Origin: Eubacteriales bacterium OttesenSCG-928-K08 | Lineage (GTDB): Bacteria; Bacillota; Clostridia; Christensenellales; CAG-138 | Direction of reading: 5' to 3' | Length of the DNA stretch: 64,000 nt | NCBI GenBank assembly: GCA_030266105.1 | Contig: JAJDHH010000006.1 | Span: 1-64,000, forward strand | In this document: piece by piece, positions 1 to 8,335 of the stretch | How the letters are laid out: every line of letters begins with the position of its first letter | Position numbering within the stretch: position 1 is the first letter of the stretch | Position numbers and translations under genes: made by a program | The notes under the pieces: generated by a model | Seen by the model: only the letters and a program-made list of their open reading frames with translations | Database searches by the model: none | What the model was told of the DNA's origin: nothing

Positions 1-88
1 CGAGCAGGAAAAATACATCGCGTTGCTGCCGCTTGAACCAGTTGAGCAGGTTGCTGTGTTCTTCAAAATCCGTACGTTGTTTATCCAT
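1..88 (-). CDS. Hypothetical protein, N-terminal fragment (runs off the window)
   Basis: An open frame on the minus strand starts with ATG at 88 and continues past base 1, so only about 29 residues are visible (it begins MDKQRTDFEEHSN). An AAGGCGG-like ribosome binding site lies 5-12 bases upstream of the ATG, which supports it as a real start. The visible part is hydrophilic, then turns aromatic and hydrophobic (LLNWFKRQQRDVFFLL). I do not recognise the family. It is divergent from the DUF512 gene block. Confidence 0.45.
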   Translation of the reverse strand, partial: MDKQRTDFEEHSNLLNWFKRQQRDVFFLL

Positions 89-152
89 ATATTTCACCGC
101 CTTATGTGGAGTTTCCCGCTCCAACAATTTAATTAACTGAATCGAGATACCC

Positions 153-362
153 TTGCAAAATAACAACCGCGGCAAGCTTATCTATCACCGTTTTGCGCTT
201 TTTGCGGCTAACATCAGCATCTATAAGAATACGCTCTGCGTGCATGTTGTGTCAAAGAATGGCGATGATGTATACGAAACTATAGATAGCGAAGTGCTTC
301 TTGAAGAGGTTTTCGAAACTTTTTTAGAGCTGTTCGAAGAAATTTTGGATGCGGAGGATTGA
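153..362 (+). CDS. Small acidic protein of unknown function
   Basis: A 69-residue frame starts at TTG 153 with only a weak GAG Shine-Dalgarno; an in-frame stop at 138-140 prevents a much longer version. Its C-terminal third is strongly acidic and leucine-rich ([21 protein letters not shown] region), probably helical. Its stop codon TGA (360-362) directly abuts the GTG start of the DUF512 gene, whose GGAGG site lies inside this frame. That arrangement suggests translational coupling. I do not recognise a family, and it could be a chance frame. Confidence 0.4.
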   Translation: MQNNNRGKLIYHRFALFAANISIYKNTLCVHVVSKNGDDVYETIDSEVLLEEVFETFLELFEEILDAED

Positions 363-1667
363 GTGCAGAAAATTGTAGGCATAGCTTTGGACTCAATTGC
401 TCAGGATTTAGGCGTATGCGTGGGGGATAAGCTCGTTTCAATTAACGGACAGCCCGTGCTGGATGTTGTGGATTATGAGTTTCTTTGCGCTGAGGAGCGC
501 CTGACTCTTTGTTTCTTGCGCGCGAATGATGAAAGCTATGAGATAGATATCGAAAAAGAGGCTTGGGAGCCACTTGGCCTTCGATTTGAAACAGGGCTAA
601 TGAGCCCTGTTCGTTCCTGCCACAATCACTGCCAATTCTGTTTTATCGATCAAATGCCAAAGGTAGGGCGCAAAACCCTCCAGTTTAAGGATGATGACTG
701 GCGGATGTCCTTCATAATGGGCAATTACATCTCGCTAACAAACGTGGATGAAGCGGAATTTCAACGCATAATAGACAGGCGCGTAAGCCCTCTGTTCATC
801 TCAGTGCACGCGACAGACCCAAGCGTACGTATCAGCTTGATGCGAAACAGGAGTGCAGGCGAGCTTATGCCTCGCCTTAAACGGCTAAAGGATGCTGGTC
901 TTCGTTTTCATTGCCAGATCGTATGCTGCCCCGGGTTAAACGATGGTGAAGTTTTGCAGCAAACGATGGAAGAACTATATTCGCTCCATCCGGCGGCTGT
1001 TTCGCTGGCTGTGGTGCCGGTTGGGTTAACAAAGTTTCGTGAAGGTTTAGCTCCGCTTCGCACGTTTACTTTAGCAGAAGCAAAAAGCACACTTGCGCAG
1101 ATTAACGCATTTGCGGCAAAATGCAAAACGAATATGGGTTCTTTTTTTGTTTTTGCTTCAGATGAGCTTGTGCTTAGCGCCAAAGAACCGCTGCCACAAT
1201 ACGAATCTTATGAAGATTTTCCGCAGATTGAAAATGGGGTGGGGCTTTTGAGGCTCTTTGAGGATGAATTTCTTAATGCGCTAAGCGAACAACCGCCGCT
1301 TAAGTTTATGCACATGGCAGATGTGGTTGGCGGAACGCTTGCCAATTCCTTTTTTGTGGAGCTATATAAGAAGCTTTTGCCTTACAATATTACGCTTATT
1401 GCCCATCCCATACAGAATGATTATTTTGGGCATTCAATCACTGTTGGGGGCTTGGTTACCGGCCAGGATATAGTTAGTCAGGCAAACGGACGACTAAAGT
1501 CAAATGTATTATTTTTACCACACAATATGTTGCGTGAAAAAGAGGATGTTTTTCTGGATGGAATGACTGTGGATGAGCTTTCTAAAGCATTAGGCGTAAA
1601 GGTTATTCCAGTCAGGGGTGAGGGTGAGGTTTGGATCGAAACGCTGTTCACCCATTTTCAAGATTAA
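363..1667 (+). CDS. DUF512 family radical SAM/PDZ protein
   Basis: This 434-residue protein has an N-terminal PDZ-like segment (about 1-65, including DKLVSINGQPV). A radical-SAM-like iron-sulfur motif CHNHCQFCFIDQMPKG-type follows at about 79-95, then the conserved DDWRMSFIMGNYISLTN stretch typical of the family, and a C-terminal DUF512 domain. By family knowledge it is a predicted Fe-S oxidoreductase whose reaction is not established. Clostridial genomes often carry it directly upstream of der, as here (15 bases apart). The GTG start is set by GGAGG at 354-358. It is probably co-transcribed with der and plsY. Confidence 0.9.
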   Translation: MQKIVGIALDSIAQDLGVCVGDKLVSINGQPVLDVVDYEFLCAEERLTLCFLRANDESYEIDIEKEAWEPLGLRFETGLMSPVRSCHNHCQFCFIDQMPKVGRKTLQFKDDDWRMSFIMGNYISLTNVDEAEFQRIIDRRVSPLFISVHATDPSVRISLMRNRSAGELMPRLKRLKDAGLRFHCQIVCCPGLNDGEVLQQTMEELYSLHPAAVSLAVVPVGLTKFREGLAPLRTFTLAEAKSTLAQINAFAAKCKTNMGSFFVFASDELVLSAKEPLPQYESYEDFPQIENGVGLLRLFEDEFLNALSEQPPLKFMHMADVVGGTLANSFFVELYKKLLPYNITLIAHPIQNDYFGHSITVGGLVTGQDIVSQANGRLKSNVLFLPHNMLREKEDVFLDGMTVDELSKALGVKVIPVRGEGEVWIETLFTHFQD

Positions 1668-1682
1668 AAGGAGGGTAGCCTC

Positions 1683-3017
1683 ATGAGTAAACCGTTGGTT
1701 GCGATTGTGGGAAGGCCAAATGTCGGAAAATCCACATTATTTAACAAGCTTGTTGGGAAACGAATTGCCATAGTAGAAGATATGCCGGGAGTAACGCGGG
1801 ATCGCATTTATGGCGATGCCACCTGGCTTACTCATTCTTTTACCGTCATTGATACGGGTGGCATTGAGCTTGTGCGTGAGGATGTGATCTCCCAACAGAT
1901 CCGCAGGCAGGCTGAGCTTGCAATTGAAATGGCGGATGTTATTCTTTTTCTTGTAGATGGGCGAGAAGGCATGACTGCGGATGATGAAAATGTTGCGGAT
2001 ATGCTCCGCCGCAGCCAAAAGCCGATTGTATTGGCTGTGAATAAAGTTGACGCACCCAAATTTGAGGATAGTGCGTATGACTTTTATTCGCTTGGTTTAG
2101 GCACGCCGATAACGATTTCATCCGCTCAGGCGCTTGGGCTTGGGGATTTGCTTGATGAGATTGTTAAAGGATTCCCTGTGCAGGAAGAAGAAAATGAAGG
2201 CCCGCAGGTTCGCCAAATTGCTGTTGTTGGCAAGCCAAACGTTGGAAAATCAAGCCTTGTTAATGCGATACTGGGCGATGATCGCACAATCGTCAGCGAT
2301 GTGCCCGGAACAACACGTGATGCGATAGACACTCCTTTTTCACATAAAGGGCAACAGTATGTTTTGGTGGATACGGCCGGTATTCGAAGAAAACGCGCAA
2401 TTGAGGACGCCACTGTTGAGCGTTATAGCGTTATTCGAAGCTTAGGCGCAATCAGGCGTGCTGACGTGACGCTTATTGTTGTGGATGCCGAGCAAGGACT
2501 TTCCGAGCAGGATGTGCGCATCGCCGGTTATGTGCACGAGGAAGGCAAAGCGAGTGTCTTAATCGTTAATAAATGGGACTTAATTGAAAAGGATACGCAT
2601 ACAATGCACAAGTTCAAAACGCAGCTTGCTAATGATCTTGCGTTTATGAGCTATGTGCCTATGCTTTTTATCAGCGCCAAAACAGGGCAGCGCGTTAATC
2701 AGGTTTTGCATTATGTTGAGGATGTTTATGCTCAAACGAGCATGCGCATTACAACAGGCACACTTAACGACATACTTAATGAAGCCGTTACTGTCACCCA
2801 GCCTCCGTCTGACAAAGGGCGCAGGTTGAAAATTTATTACGCCACGCAGGTTGCAATCTGCCCTCCAACATTTGTGCTTAAGGTAAACGATCCCGCGTTG
2901 ATGCATTTTTCCTACGAACGTTACCTTGAAAACTACTTCAGGAAATCTTTTGGGCTAACGGGAACGCCAATTAGGCTTTATATAAGGCCACGTGGACACG
3001 AAGAGGAGAAAAAATGA
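1683..3017 (+). CDS. der: Ribosome biogenesis GTPase Der (EngA)
   Basis: This is an essential GTPase with two tandem G domains that acts in assembly of the 50S ribosomal subunit. Two P-loops are visible, GRPNVGKST near residue 10 and GKPNVGKSS near residue 185. Each is followed by DTAG/DTGG and NKVD/NKWD motifs, and a C-terminal KH-like domain ends the protein. At 444 residues it has the family's normal length. The start ATG follows an AAAGGAGGG ribosome binding site. Its stop overlaps the plsY start by four bases, so the two are translationally coupled. Confidence 0.97.
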   Translation: MSKPLVAIVGRPNVGKSTLFNKLVGKRIAIVEDMPGVTRDRIYGDATWLTHSFTVIDTGGIELVREDVISQQIRRQAELAIEMADVILFLVDGREGMTADDENVADMLRRSQKPIVLAVNKVDAPKFEDSAYDFYSLGLGTPITISSAQALGLGDLLDEIVKGFPVQEEENEGPQVRQIAVVGKPNVGKSSLVNAILGDDRTIVSDVPGTTRDAIDTPFSHKGQQYVLVDTAGIRRKRAIEDATVERYSVIRSLGAIRRADVTLIVVDAEQGLSEQDVRIAGYVHEEGKASVLIVNKWDLIEKDTHTMHKFKTQLANDLAFMSYVPMLFISAKTGQRVNQVLHYVEDVYAQTSMRITTGTLNDILNEAVTVTQPPSDKGRRLKIYYATQVAICPPTFVLKVNDPALMHFSYERYLENYFRKSFGLTGTPIRLYIRPRGHEEEKK

Positions 3018-3634
3018 CGCTTTATTTGGTTTTGGCTGCTCTGTTGGGTTATCTGCTTGGTAACGTGCAAAGTGCCGTTATAATCAGCAGGTTAAAATTT
3101 CACGATGATGTGCGAAACCACGGCAGCGGCAACGCAGGCAGCACAAATATGCTGCGTGTGTATGGCTTGAAGCCGGGGCTTACTACATTTGTGTTTGACT
3201 CGCTTAAAGGCATCTTTGGCGTATTGGTTGGGCGATGGTTGGCTGGGGAAACAGGCGCTTATGCTGCCGCGCTTTTTGTCGTTATCGGGCATGATTTCCC
3301 TGTGCTTTTTAAGTTTAAGGGCGGCAAAGGTGTGGCGTCAACACTTTCGATACTATGGATGCTTTCGCCAAAATACGGAGCCATTGTAACTGTGATTGCA
3401 ATTATTATACTGTTAAGTACACGTATAGTATCACTTACATCAATAACAAGTATGACTATTTATTTATTGTTGGTTTTGATATTTGAGTGGGGTAATGTTT
3501 ATTTTTTGTTGTTGATAACAGCATTGTGGGCACTTATGCTTGTTCGCCATGTGGATAACATTAAGCGCTTGCTTCGGGGTGAGGAAAGCCGACTATTCGA
3601 GCGCAAAAAACAAAAAAGCACTCATAATGGTTGA
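3014..3634 (+). CDS. plsY: Glycerol-3-phosphate acyltransferase PlsY
   Basis: This integral membrane enzyme transfers an acyl group from acyl-phosphate to glycerol-3-phosphate, the first step of phospholipid synthesis. The 206-residue sequence has the family signatures: the GSGNAGSTNMLR motif near residue 37, the central GHDFPVLFKFKGGKGVA motif near 95, and several hydrophobic segments. The lysine-rich C-terminus is probably cytoplasmic. The ATG overlaps the der stop (ATGA) and has a GAGGAG site just upstream. The der-plsY pairing is common in Firmicutes. Confidence 0.96.
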   Translation: MTLYLVLAALLGYLLGNVQSAVIISRLKFHDDVRNHGSGNAGSTNMLRVYGLKPGLTTFVFDSLKGIFGVLVGRWLAGETGAYAAALFVVIGHDFPVLFKFKGGKGVASTLSILWMLSPKYGAIVTVIAIIILLSTRIVSLTSITSMTIYLLLVLIFEWGNVYFLLLITALWALMLVRHVDNIKRLLRGEESRLFERKKQKSTHNG

Positions 3635-3689
3635 TTTGAAAATAAACGCATAAGGCATAAGACGCTGCAAAAATAGGGGGGACGAGTAG

Positions 3690-4616
3690 ATGACAAAACC
3701 GGCATTGGTTGTTATGGCAGCCGGAATAGGCAGCCGATATGGCGGACTAAAACAAATTGAACCTGTAGGAAGCAATGGCGAGTTGCTTATCGATTACTCA
3801 TTGTTCGATGCGAAAAGAGCAGGCTTCGAGCAGGTTATTTTTATCATTAATCACAAAATCGAGAATGAGTTTAAGCAGCATATTGGTGACCGAATAGCTC
3901 AGCATATGAATGTTGAATATGTTTACCAGGAGCTTAACAGCCAATTGCCCGACAAGACCATATGCCCGGCTGACCGCATAAAACCATGGGGGACAGGGCA
4001 TGCGGTTCTTTGCTGCAAGGCTCTACTAAACGGCCCGTTTGCGGTTATAAATGCGGATGATTATTATGGCAGAAACGCTTTTGCGCAAATCTACAATACT
4101 CTAAAGAATGCGCAAGACACAGCCCCTCATCAATGGTGTATGGTGGGTTATATTCTTGAAAACACATTGACTGATTTTGGCTATGTTTCACGCGGAGTTT
4201 GCTCTGTAACGCAGGATCATAAGCTTTCTGGCATCGTTGAGCGTGTGCGCATTGAAAAAACGGCAAATGGCGTTGAATACTCCGAGGATGGCGGGTGCAC
4301 ATTTCAACCGCTTTGCCCATCATCGGTTGTTTCAATGAACCTTTGGGGGTTTACTTCGCCAGGCATATTTAATGAGCTCGAAGCGGGTTGGGCGGATTTT
4401 TGGCGAAAAAATGTGCCCGAAAAACCGACAACAGCGGAGTTTTATCTGCCAAGCGTAGTAGGCACTGCGCTTGGCAACAACAAAGCTCAGGTACAGGTGT
4501 TGCAATGCACCGACCGCTGGTACGGCATTACACACCCGCAGGATAAGCCTGCGCTTTCAAACGCCATAGCACAAATGGTAAGCAATGGGTTATACCCAAG
4601 CAGACTTTGGGGTTAA
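3690..4616 (+). CDS. Sugar-phosphate nucleotidyltransferase family protein
   Basis: The N-terminus carries the nucleotidyltransferase signature AAGIGSRYGGLKQIEPVG (about residues 9-26), which binds the NTP. A VINADDYYGRNAF stretch near residue 115 has the metal-binding aspartates. At 308 residues it resembles small GT-A-fold NTP transferases that activate a sugar or alditol phosphate. I cannot name the substrate. Its start has GGGGG six bases upstream. It follows plsY by 55 bases and may be read in the same transcript. Confidence 0.8.
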   Translation: MTKPALVVMAAGIGSRYGGLKQIEPVGSNGELLIDYSLFDAKRAGFEQVIFIINHKIENEFKQHIGDRIAQHMNVEYVYQELNSQLPDKTICPADRIKPWGTGHAVLCCKALLNGPFAVINADDYYGRNAFAQIYNTLKNAQDTAPHQWCMVGYILENTLTDFGYVSRGVCSVTQDHKLSGIVERVRIEKTANGVEYSEDGGCTFQPLCPSSVVSMNLWGFTSPGIFNELEAGWADFWRKNVPEKPTTAEFYLPSVVGTALGNNKAQVQVLQCTDRWYGITHPQDKPALSNAIAQMVSNGLYPSRLWG

Positions 4617-4716
4617 TGCTTTTCTTAGTGTTAACACATTGTTTAATGAAAAGCGCTGGTGTTTCGGGCGTACGGATGATACAATACAAAAAGTAGACTC
4701 TAGGGGGATTGTGTTC

Positions 4717-5688
4717 ATGCTATTAAGAATCAGGCAGTTCTTTTGCGCAGCTTGCGCATTTGTATTGTTGCTTGGTTTTTGTGGCTCAGCAATGGCCTTG
4801 ACTCCTCTCCAAACCGTATCGATGCGCTCTGGGTCGCGCGGCCCAAATGTGCTTTTGCTTCAACAAAACCTGGCAGAATTGGGATATTTGCAAGAAGAGT
4901 ACGCTTCCTCAGGTATTTATGATACTAACACGGTTAACGCAGTAAAAAACCTGCAGGCCGAATTGGATATCGTGCAGGACGGCATTTGCTCAAGAAGCAC
5001 GCTCGTCGCTTTTAATTCATGGATAGAACAGCTAAATAACATCAAGGATGAAGCTCAACCGCTAAAAGGATATGTGTTGGGTATTGATCCCGGCCATCAA
5101 AAAGAAGCAGATTTATCCTACGAAAATTTGTCACCTAATTCTGAGCGCACTAAAGAGCGCATGAGCGATGGTGCCGTTGGTGTTAAAACAGGTGCGCAAG
5201 AATATGAAATTGTTCTGCAAGTCTCAAAAAAACTAAAAACGCTTTTAGAGGATGCCGGTGCAAAGGTTGTTCTTACACGCACAAAAAACGATGTTTCAAT
5301 TTCCAACGCTGAGCGTGCGCAAAAAATGAACGAGGCTAAGGTGGATTGTTGGATTAGAATCCATTGTGATGCCAGCACCGATAAATCCTTAAAAGGCGCA
5401 AGAATGCTCGCGCCCAGCAAAACCGCAAAACCGGAAATCTATGCCCAAAGCGTTGATATTGCAAAAGCGGTTTTATCATCATTTTGCGCTGAAACAAACG
5501 CAAAGCAGCTGCCCATACTCCTTCGTTCTGATCAAACAGGCTTCAACTGGTCGAATGCCCCGGTTGTTACAATTGAAATGGGCTATCTATCAAACTCTAC
5601 GGAGGATGTGCTTCTAAACAAGGCCAGCTACCAGCAAAGCTGTGCGCAAGGCATCTATAACGGCATAATTGCCTACTATAAAGATTAA
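4717..5688 (+). CDS. Secreted N-acetylmuramoyl-L-alanine amidase with peptidoglycan-binding domain
   Basis: This enzyme is predicted to cleave the amide bond between MurNAc and the stem peptide outside the cell. A signal peptide occupies residues 1 to about 25 (IRQFFCAACAFVLLLGF). A PG_binding_1 repeat follows (about 35-95: SRGPNVLLLQQNLAELGYL). The Amidase_3 domain covers the rest, with the zinc-ligand motifs DPGHQ, E in GAQEYEIV, IRIHCDAS and the catalytic TIEMGYLSN. A longer frame opens at 4585, but the AGGGGGA site at 4702-4708 points to ATG 4717. The product is 323 residues. Confidence 0.9.
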   Translation: MLLRIRQFFCAACAFVLLLGFCGSAMALTPLQTVSMRSGSRGPNVLLLQQNLAELGYLQEEYASSGIYDTNTVNAVKNLQAELDIVQDGICSRSTLVAFNSWIEQLNNIKDEAQPLKGYVLGIDPGHQKEADLSYENLSPNSERTKERMSDGAVGVKTGAQEYEIVLQVSKKLKTLLEDAGAKVVLTRTKNDVSISNAERAQKMNEAKVDCWIRIHCDASTDKSLKGARMLAPSKTAKPEIYAQSVDIAKAVLSSFCAETNAKQLPILLRSDQTGFNWSNAPVVTIEMGYLSNSTEDVLLNKASYQQSCAQGIYNGIIAYYKD

Positions 5689-5835
5689 AAGCGTGCTTGT
5701 TTCATTTAGCGACAAGTAGAAGTATATTATAAGAGGCGTTGGAGTAGTCCGCGCTTTTTTGCGTAATTACATGAAACTTAAATTTGGCACAGAATAGTAG
5801 ATTCATTTATAAAAAACTGTTATACTAATATGGCT

Positions 5836-5871
5836 CTTAAATGCAGCGCCACATGCCTGCATGCATTTAAG
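5836..5871 (+). repeat. Inverted repeat in the leader of the DUF4180 gene
   Basis: CTTAAATGC at 5836-5844 is the reverse complement of GCATTTAAG at 5863-5871. A TATACT-like -10 element lies at 5821-5826, so the hairpin would sit at the 5' end of the transcript or act as an operator. No strong -35 is visible. The role is unknown. Confidence 0.4.
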
Positions 5872-5907
5872 AAAGCGAAAACTTTAAGACTTTAAGGAGA
5901 ACCAATA

Positions 5908-6282
5908 ATGCAAGTTGCTATTAACGAGCATAATGGCTCACGCGTGGCAGTAATACAATTGGAAGATAATCAAACAATTTGTGATCCTCAATCTGCACTG
6001 GATTTGTTAATGGACGTAAAATGTGGGTATGAATGTAGTAAGCTTGTTTTCCCCAAGGAAGCGTTTTGCGCGGATTTTTATGAACTGAAAACTCGTTTAG
6101 CGGGTGAGATTTTGCAAAAGTTCATCAACTACCATTCCAAGCTGGCAATCGCTGGAGATTTTTCGTGCTACTCCAGCAAAAGCCTGCATGATTTTATTTA
6201 TGAATGCAACAGTGGAAGCGACATATTTTTTCTTCCAAGTGTTGAAGAGGCAATTGAGCGCTTGCATAAATGCACAATATGA
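5908..6282 (+). CDS. DUF4180 domain-containing protein
   Basis: This 124-residue protein matches DUF4180 over its whole length. The conserved core LKTRLAGEILQKFINYHSKLAIAGDF-like block lies at about 60-85, followed by SKSLHDFIYECNSG and the terminal PSVEEAIERL. The family is small, cytoplasmic and uncharacterised, and is often found near transcription regulators. The ATG is preceded by AAGGAGA. A promoter-like TATACT at 5821 and an inverted repeat at 5836-5871 lie upstream. It is followed by a membrane-anchored unknown and may share its transcript. Confidence 0.85.
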   Translation: MQVAINEHNGSRVAVIQLEDNQTICDPQSALDLLMDVKCGYECSKLVFPKEAFCADFYELKTRLAGEILQKFINYHSKLAIAGDFSCYSSKSLHDFIYECNSGSDIFFLPSVEEAIERLHKCTI

Positions 6283-6310
6283 TATTAATAGGGTGTAAAG
6301 GAGAAAGAAA

Positions 6311-6862
6311 ATGAGTAAAGGCGTATGGATCCTTGTGATTGTAATGGTTGTGCTGATCATTGCGTTTGGCGTGTTTTATTTGCTTAACCGCCCAACATAC
6401 GGTAATGACACAGCAGGGATCGAAAAAGCAATCCAGGAAAATGGCGGCAGTGGCAAGACAGTTGTTATTATTGATTCTGTAGTTATGGCAGGCAGCAAGT
6501 ATGTTGGCTTCCTTGAGGGCGACGATACATTGGGCCTGGCGGTATTCTACTCCGATGGTCGCGGAAACTTTGTATTTGAAAATATCCATAGGGAAGAAGG
6601 GGCGACAAGCACATCCTTCTATGAGCCCTTTGCTTCAGATATTGAAGGCACACATGGTGCGGATATTGTTATAAGCAAGGATCCCTTGCTATCTAAAGTA
6701 GTGCGCACTGTGGATGGCGAAGTGTTTGATGAATACGATGTTGTAAATTCGCCAACGGTGCTTGTTATGGAATTCCACCACACAGAATCAAGCCTCAATG
6801 TGCAGGTTCTGTTGTATGATCTGCAGGGAAATGAAATATTAAAAGCGCCCAGCAGGCTATAA
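6311..6862 (+). CDS. Membrane-anchored protein of unknown function
   Basis: The 183-residue product has one N-terminal hydrophobic segment (about residues 5-25, VWILVIVMVVLIIAFGVFY) without a lipobox or obvious cleavage site. It is therefore probably anchored with the remainder outside. The outer part is acidic and beta-rich, and I do not recognise it. The start follows AAAGGAGAAAG. It lies 28 bases after the DUF4180 gene, and a strong hairpin at 6890-6926 closes the unit. Confidence 0.7.
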   Translation: MSKGVWILVIVMVVLIIAFGVFYLLNRPTYGNDTAGIEKAIQENGGSGKTVVIIDSVVMAGSKYVGFLEGDDTLGLAVFYSDGRGNFVFENIHREEGATSTSFYEPFASDIEGTHGADIVISKDPLLSKVVRTVDGEVFDEYDVVNSPTVLVMEFHHTESSLNVQVLLYDLQGNEILKAPSRL

Positions 6863-6889
6863 ATCTAAGAAAATAAAGATATGCTAATA

Positions 6890-6935
6890 AACAGGAGTCG
6901 GTTGTAATTTACAACCGACTCCTGTTATATCTTTT
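6890..6935 (+). terminator. Rho-independent terminator
   Basis: The arms AACAGGAGTCGGTTGTAA (6890-6907) and its exact reverse complement (6909-6926) form a long stem, followed by a T-rich run (ATATCTTTTT). It ends the plus-strand unit and lies between convergent genes, so it may also serve the DUF4956 gene. Confidence 0.85.
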
Positions 6936-6967
6936 TATATGGTTAGGTGAAAGTAAACAAATGTCAT

Positions 6968-7639
6968 TTAGGAGATCATGTCGCCCTGGTGCGCTATAAG
7001 TGTTGCATCGTATACGCCGTCAATACGAAGGAATTTATCCACAACGCCGGTCTCCTCATCACGCAAACGAACCTCAACAGTTAGCTCAACACCATCTCTT
7101 TGGGCGCTTCTGCTGCGTACTTTCGCCTTTGGCAGCTGTTTGAGCGCACCCTTGATGGTTGCATTAGCGCCCTCGTGAAAATGCAAAATCAGCAGATAGG
7201 GGAGCGCCGACTTAACTTTTGTTACGCTAAGTATAACCACGGCAAGCCCAATCACAACAAGGCCGATCAGCGCAAGATCAAAAAATTGTCCGCCAAGGGC
7301 CATGCCTTCGCTGATAGCCCAGAATATAAACGCTGTATCCATAGGATCCTTAATCGCCGTACGAAAGCGCACAATGGATAATGCGCCTACCATACCCAAG
7401 CTCATTGTCAGGTTTGAGTTGATGAGCGAGAGCACCATTGAAGTGATCATTGTTAATACTATCAGGCTAAGGTTAAACGTGCGTGAATAAAGCACGCCGC
7501 CAAATGTCTTTTTGTAGACAAAAAATATGGCAACACCAACACCAAATGCAACAAGAAGTGTGATTACAATTTGCATTGGGTTTAATGGGCTATTGAAAAA
7601 ATCCTTAATATTGAGTGCGTTTGCGACAGGGTCGGTCAT
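6968..7639 (-). CDS. DUF4956 domain-containing membrane protein
   Basis: This 223-residue protein has about four hydrophobic segments in its first 140 residues. It carries the family's conserved core SLGMVGALSIVRFRTAIKDPMDTAF (seen in part at about 78-103). A soluble C-terminal domain follows (about 145-223) that resembles a ferredoxin-like fold. The family is uncharacterised. It is the third gene of a CotH-VTC-DUF4956 cassette, 12 bases after the VTC gene, which suggests a shared role at the membrane with polyphosphate or surface-protein phosphorylation (inference). Confidence 0.88.
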   Translation of the reverse strand: MTDPVANALNIKDFFNSPLNPMQIVITLLVAFGVGVAIFFVYKKTFGGVLYSRTFNLSLIVLTMITSMVLSLINSNLTMSLGMVGALSIVRFRTAIKDPMDTAFIFWAISEGMALGGQFFDLALIGLVVIGLAVVILSVTKVKSALPYLLILHFHEGANATIKGALKQLPKAKVRSRSAQRDGVELTVEVRLRDEETGVVDKFLRIDGVYDATLIAHQGDMIS

Positions 7640-7651
7640 GTCGGGTTCCTC

Positions 7652-8335
7652 CTATTCGTATTTCCTACTTAAACAATATTTACTTATAGCGCTGCGTTGC
7701 GCATTTTCAATTGGTTGTATTAAAGCGCGAATATATCCTGGCAGATACCTGTTGAATTTTATTTCCAACACAGTGTATCCTTGCTCGGTTGCAGGGTATG
7801 TTGGCAGTTCAGGGTCAAAAATTCCCGTTGCACGATAGGCGGTGCGCACATCCAAATCAAATGTGATACGAACATCCTCAACTGGAAAAACGTATGCTTC
7901 CCGCCAATAATCAACAATAACGCATGGCTTGAGGTTTTGCAAGCGAAATATCGCATAGAACTGTTTTGCGAGTTGCTCATTGCGGCGCAACAGTGGTGTA
8001 TAATCGCCTTCAATCAGAGCATCGCATTCAGCTCGTGTTATTGAAAGAGAGTTTTTTTGAATGAAAGAACCCTGCTTGTGCTTTTGCTCAAGCTTTATAA
8101 CATCATCTTTTAAGTTATAAATACGCAGGCGGTATTTGTCACGCTTATCTTCACCATCAAGCTTTTCGCTAATGGCGTCATTATCCAGATTGTCAAAATA
8201 CAGGCTGCGAATAAAGTATTTTCCGTCCTTCAGCGCAAACTTGTCCCTATTCATTGTAAGGGAAAGCTTGCGTGAAAGCAGCTCATATTCAATCTGGCTG
8301 ATGTAGTACTTTAATTCATGCCGGTATGGCTTCAT
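7652..8335 (-). CDS. VTC-domain (polyphosphate polymerase-like) protein
   Basis: The 227 residues match the VTC domain, the catalytic tunnel domain of eukaryotic vacuolar polyphosphate polymerase. Its basic beta-strand motifs are visible in order: RHELKYYIS (about 4-12), YFIRSLYFDN, KYRLRIYN, KLEQKHK, VVDYWREAYV, DVRITFD and VLEIKFNRYLP. The alternating K/R residues in these strands are those expected to bind ATP and the polyphosphate chain. Its start overlaps the CotH stop by four bases. Bacterial members are predicted cytoplasmic; the activity here is not shown. Confidence 0.9.
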   Translation of the reverse strand: MKPYRHELKYYISQIEYELLSRKLSLTMNRDKFALKDGKYFIRSLYFDNLDNDAISEKLDGEDKRDKYRLRIYNLKDDVIKLEQKHKQGSFIQKNSLSITRAECDALIEGDYTPLLRRNEQLAKQFYAIFRLQNLKPCVIVDYWREAYVFPVEDVRITFDLDVRTAYRATGIFDPELPTYPATEQGYTVLEIKFNRYLPGYIRALIQPIENAQRSAISKYCLSRKYE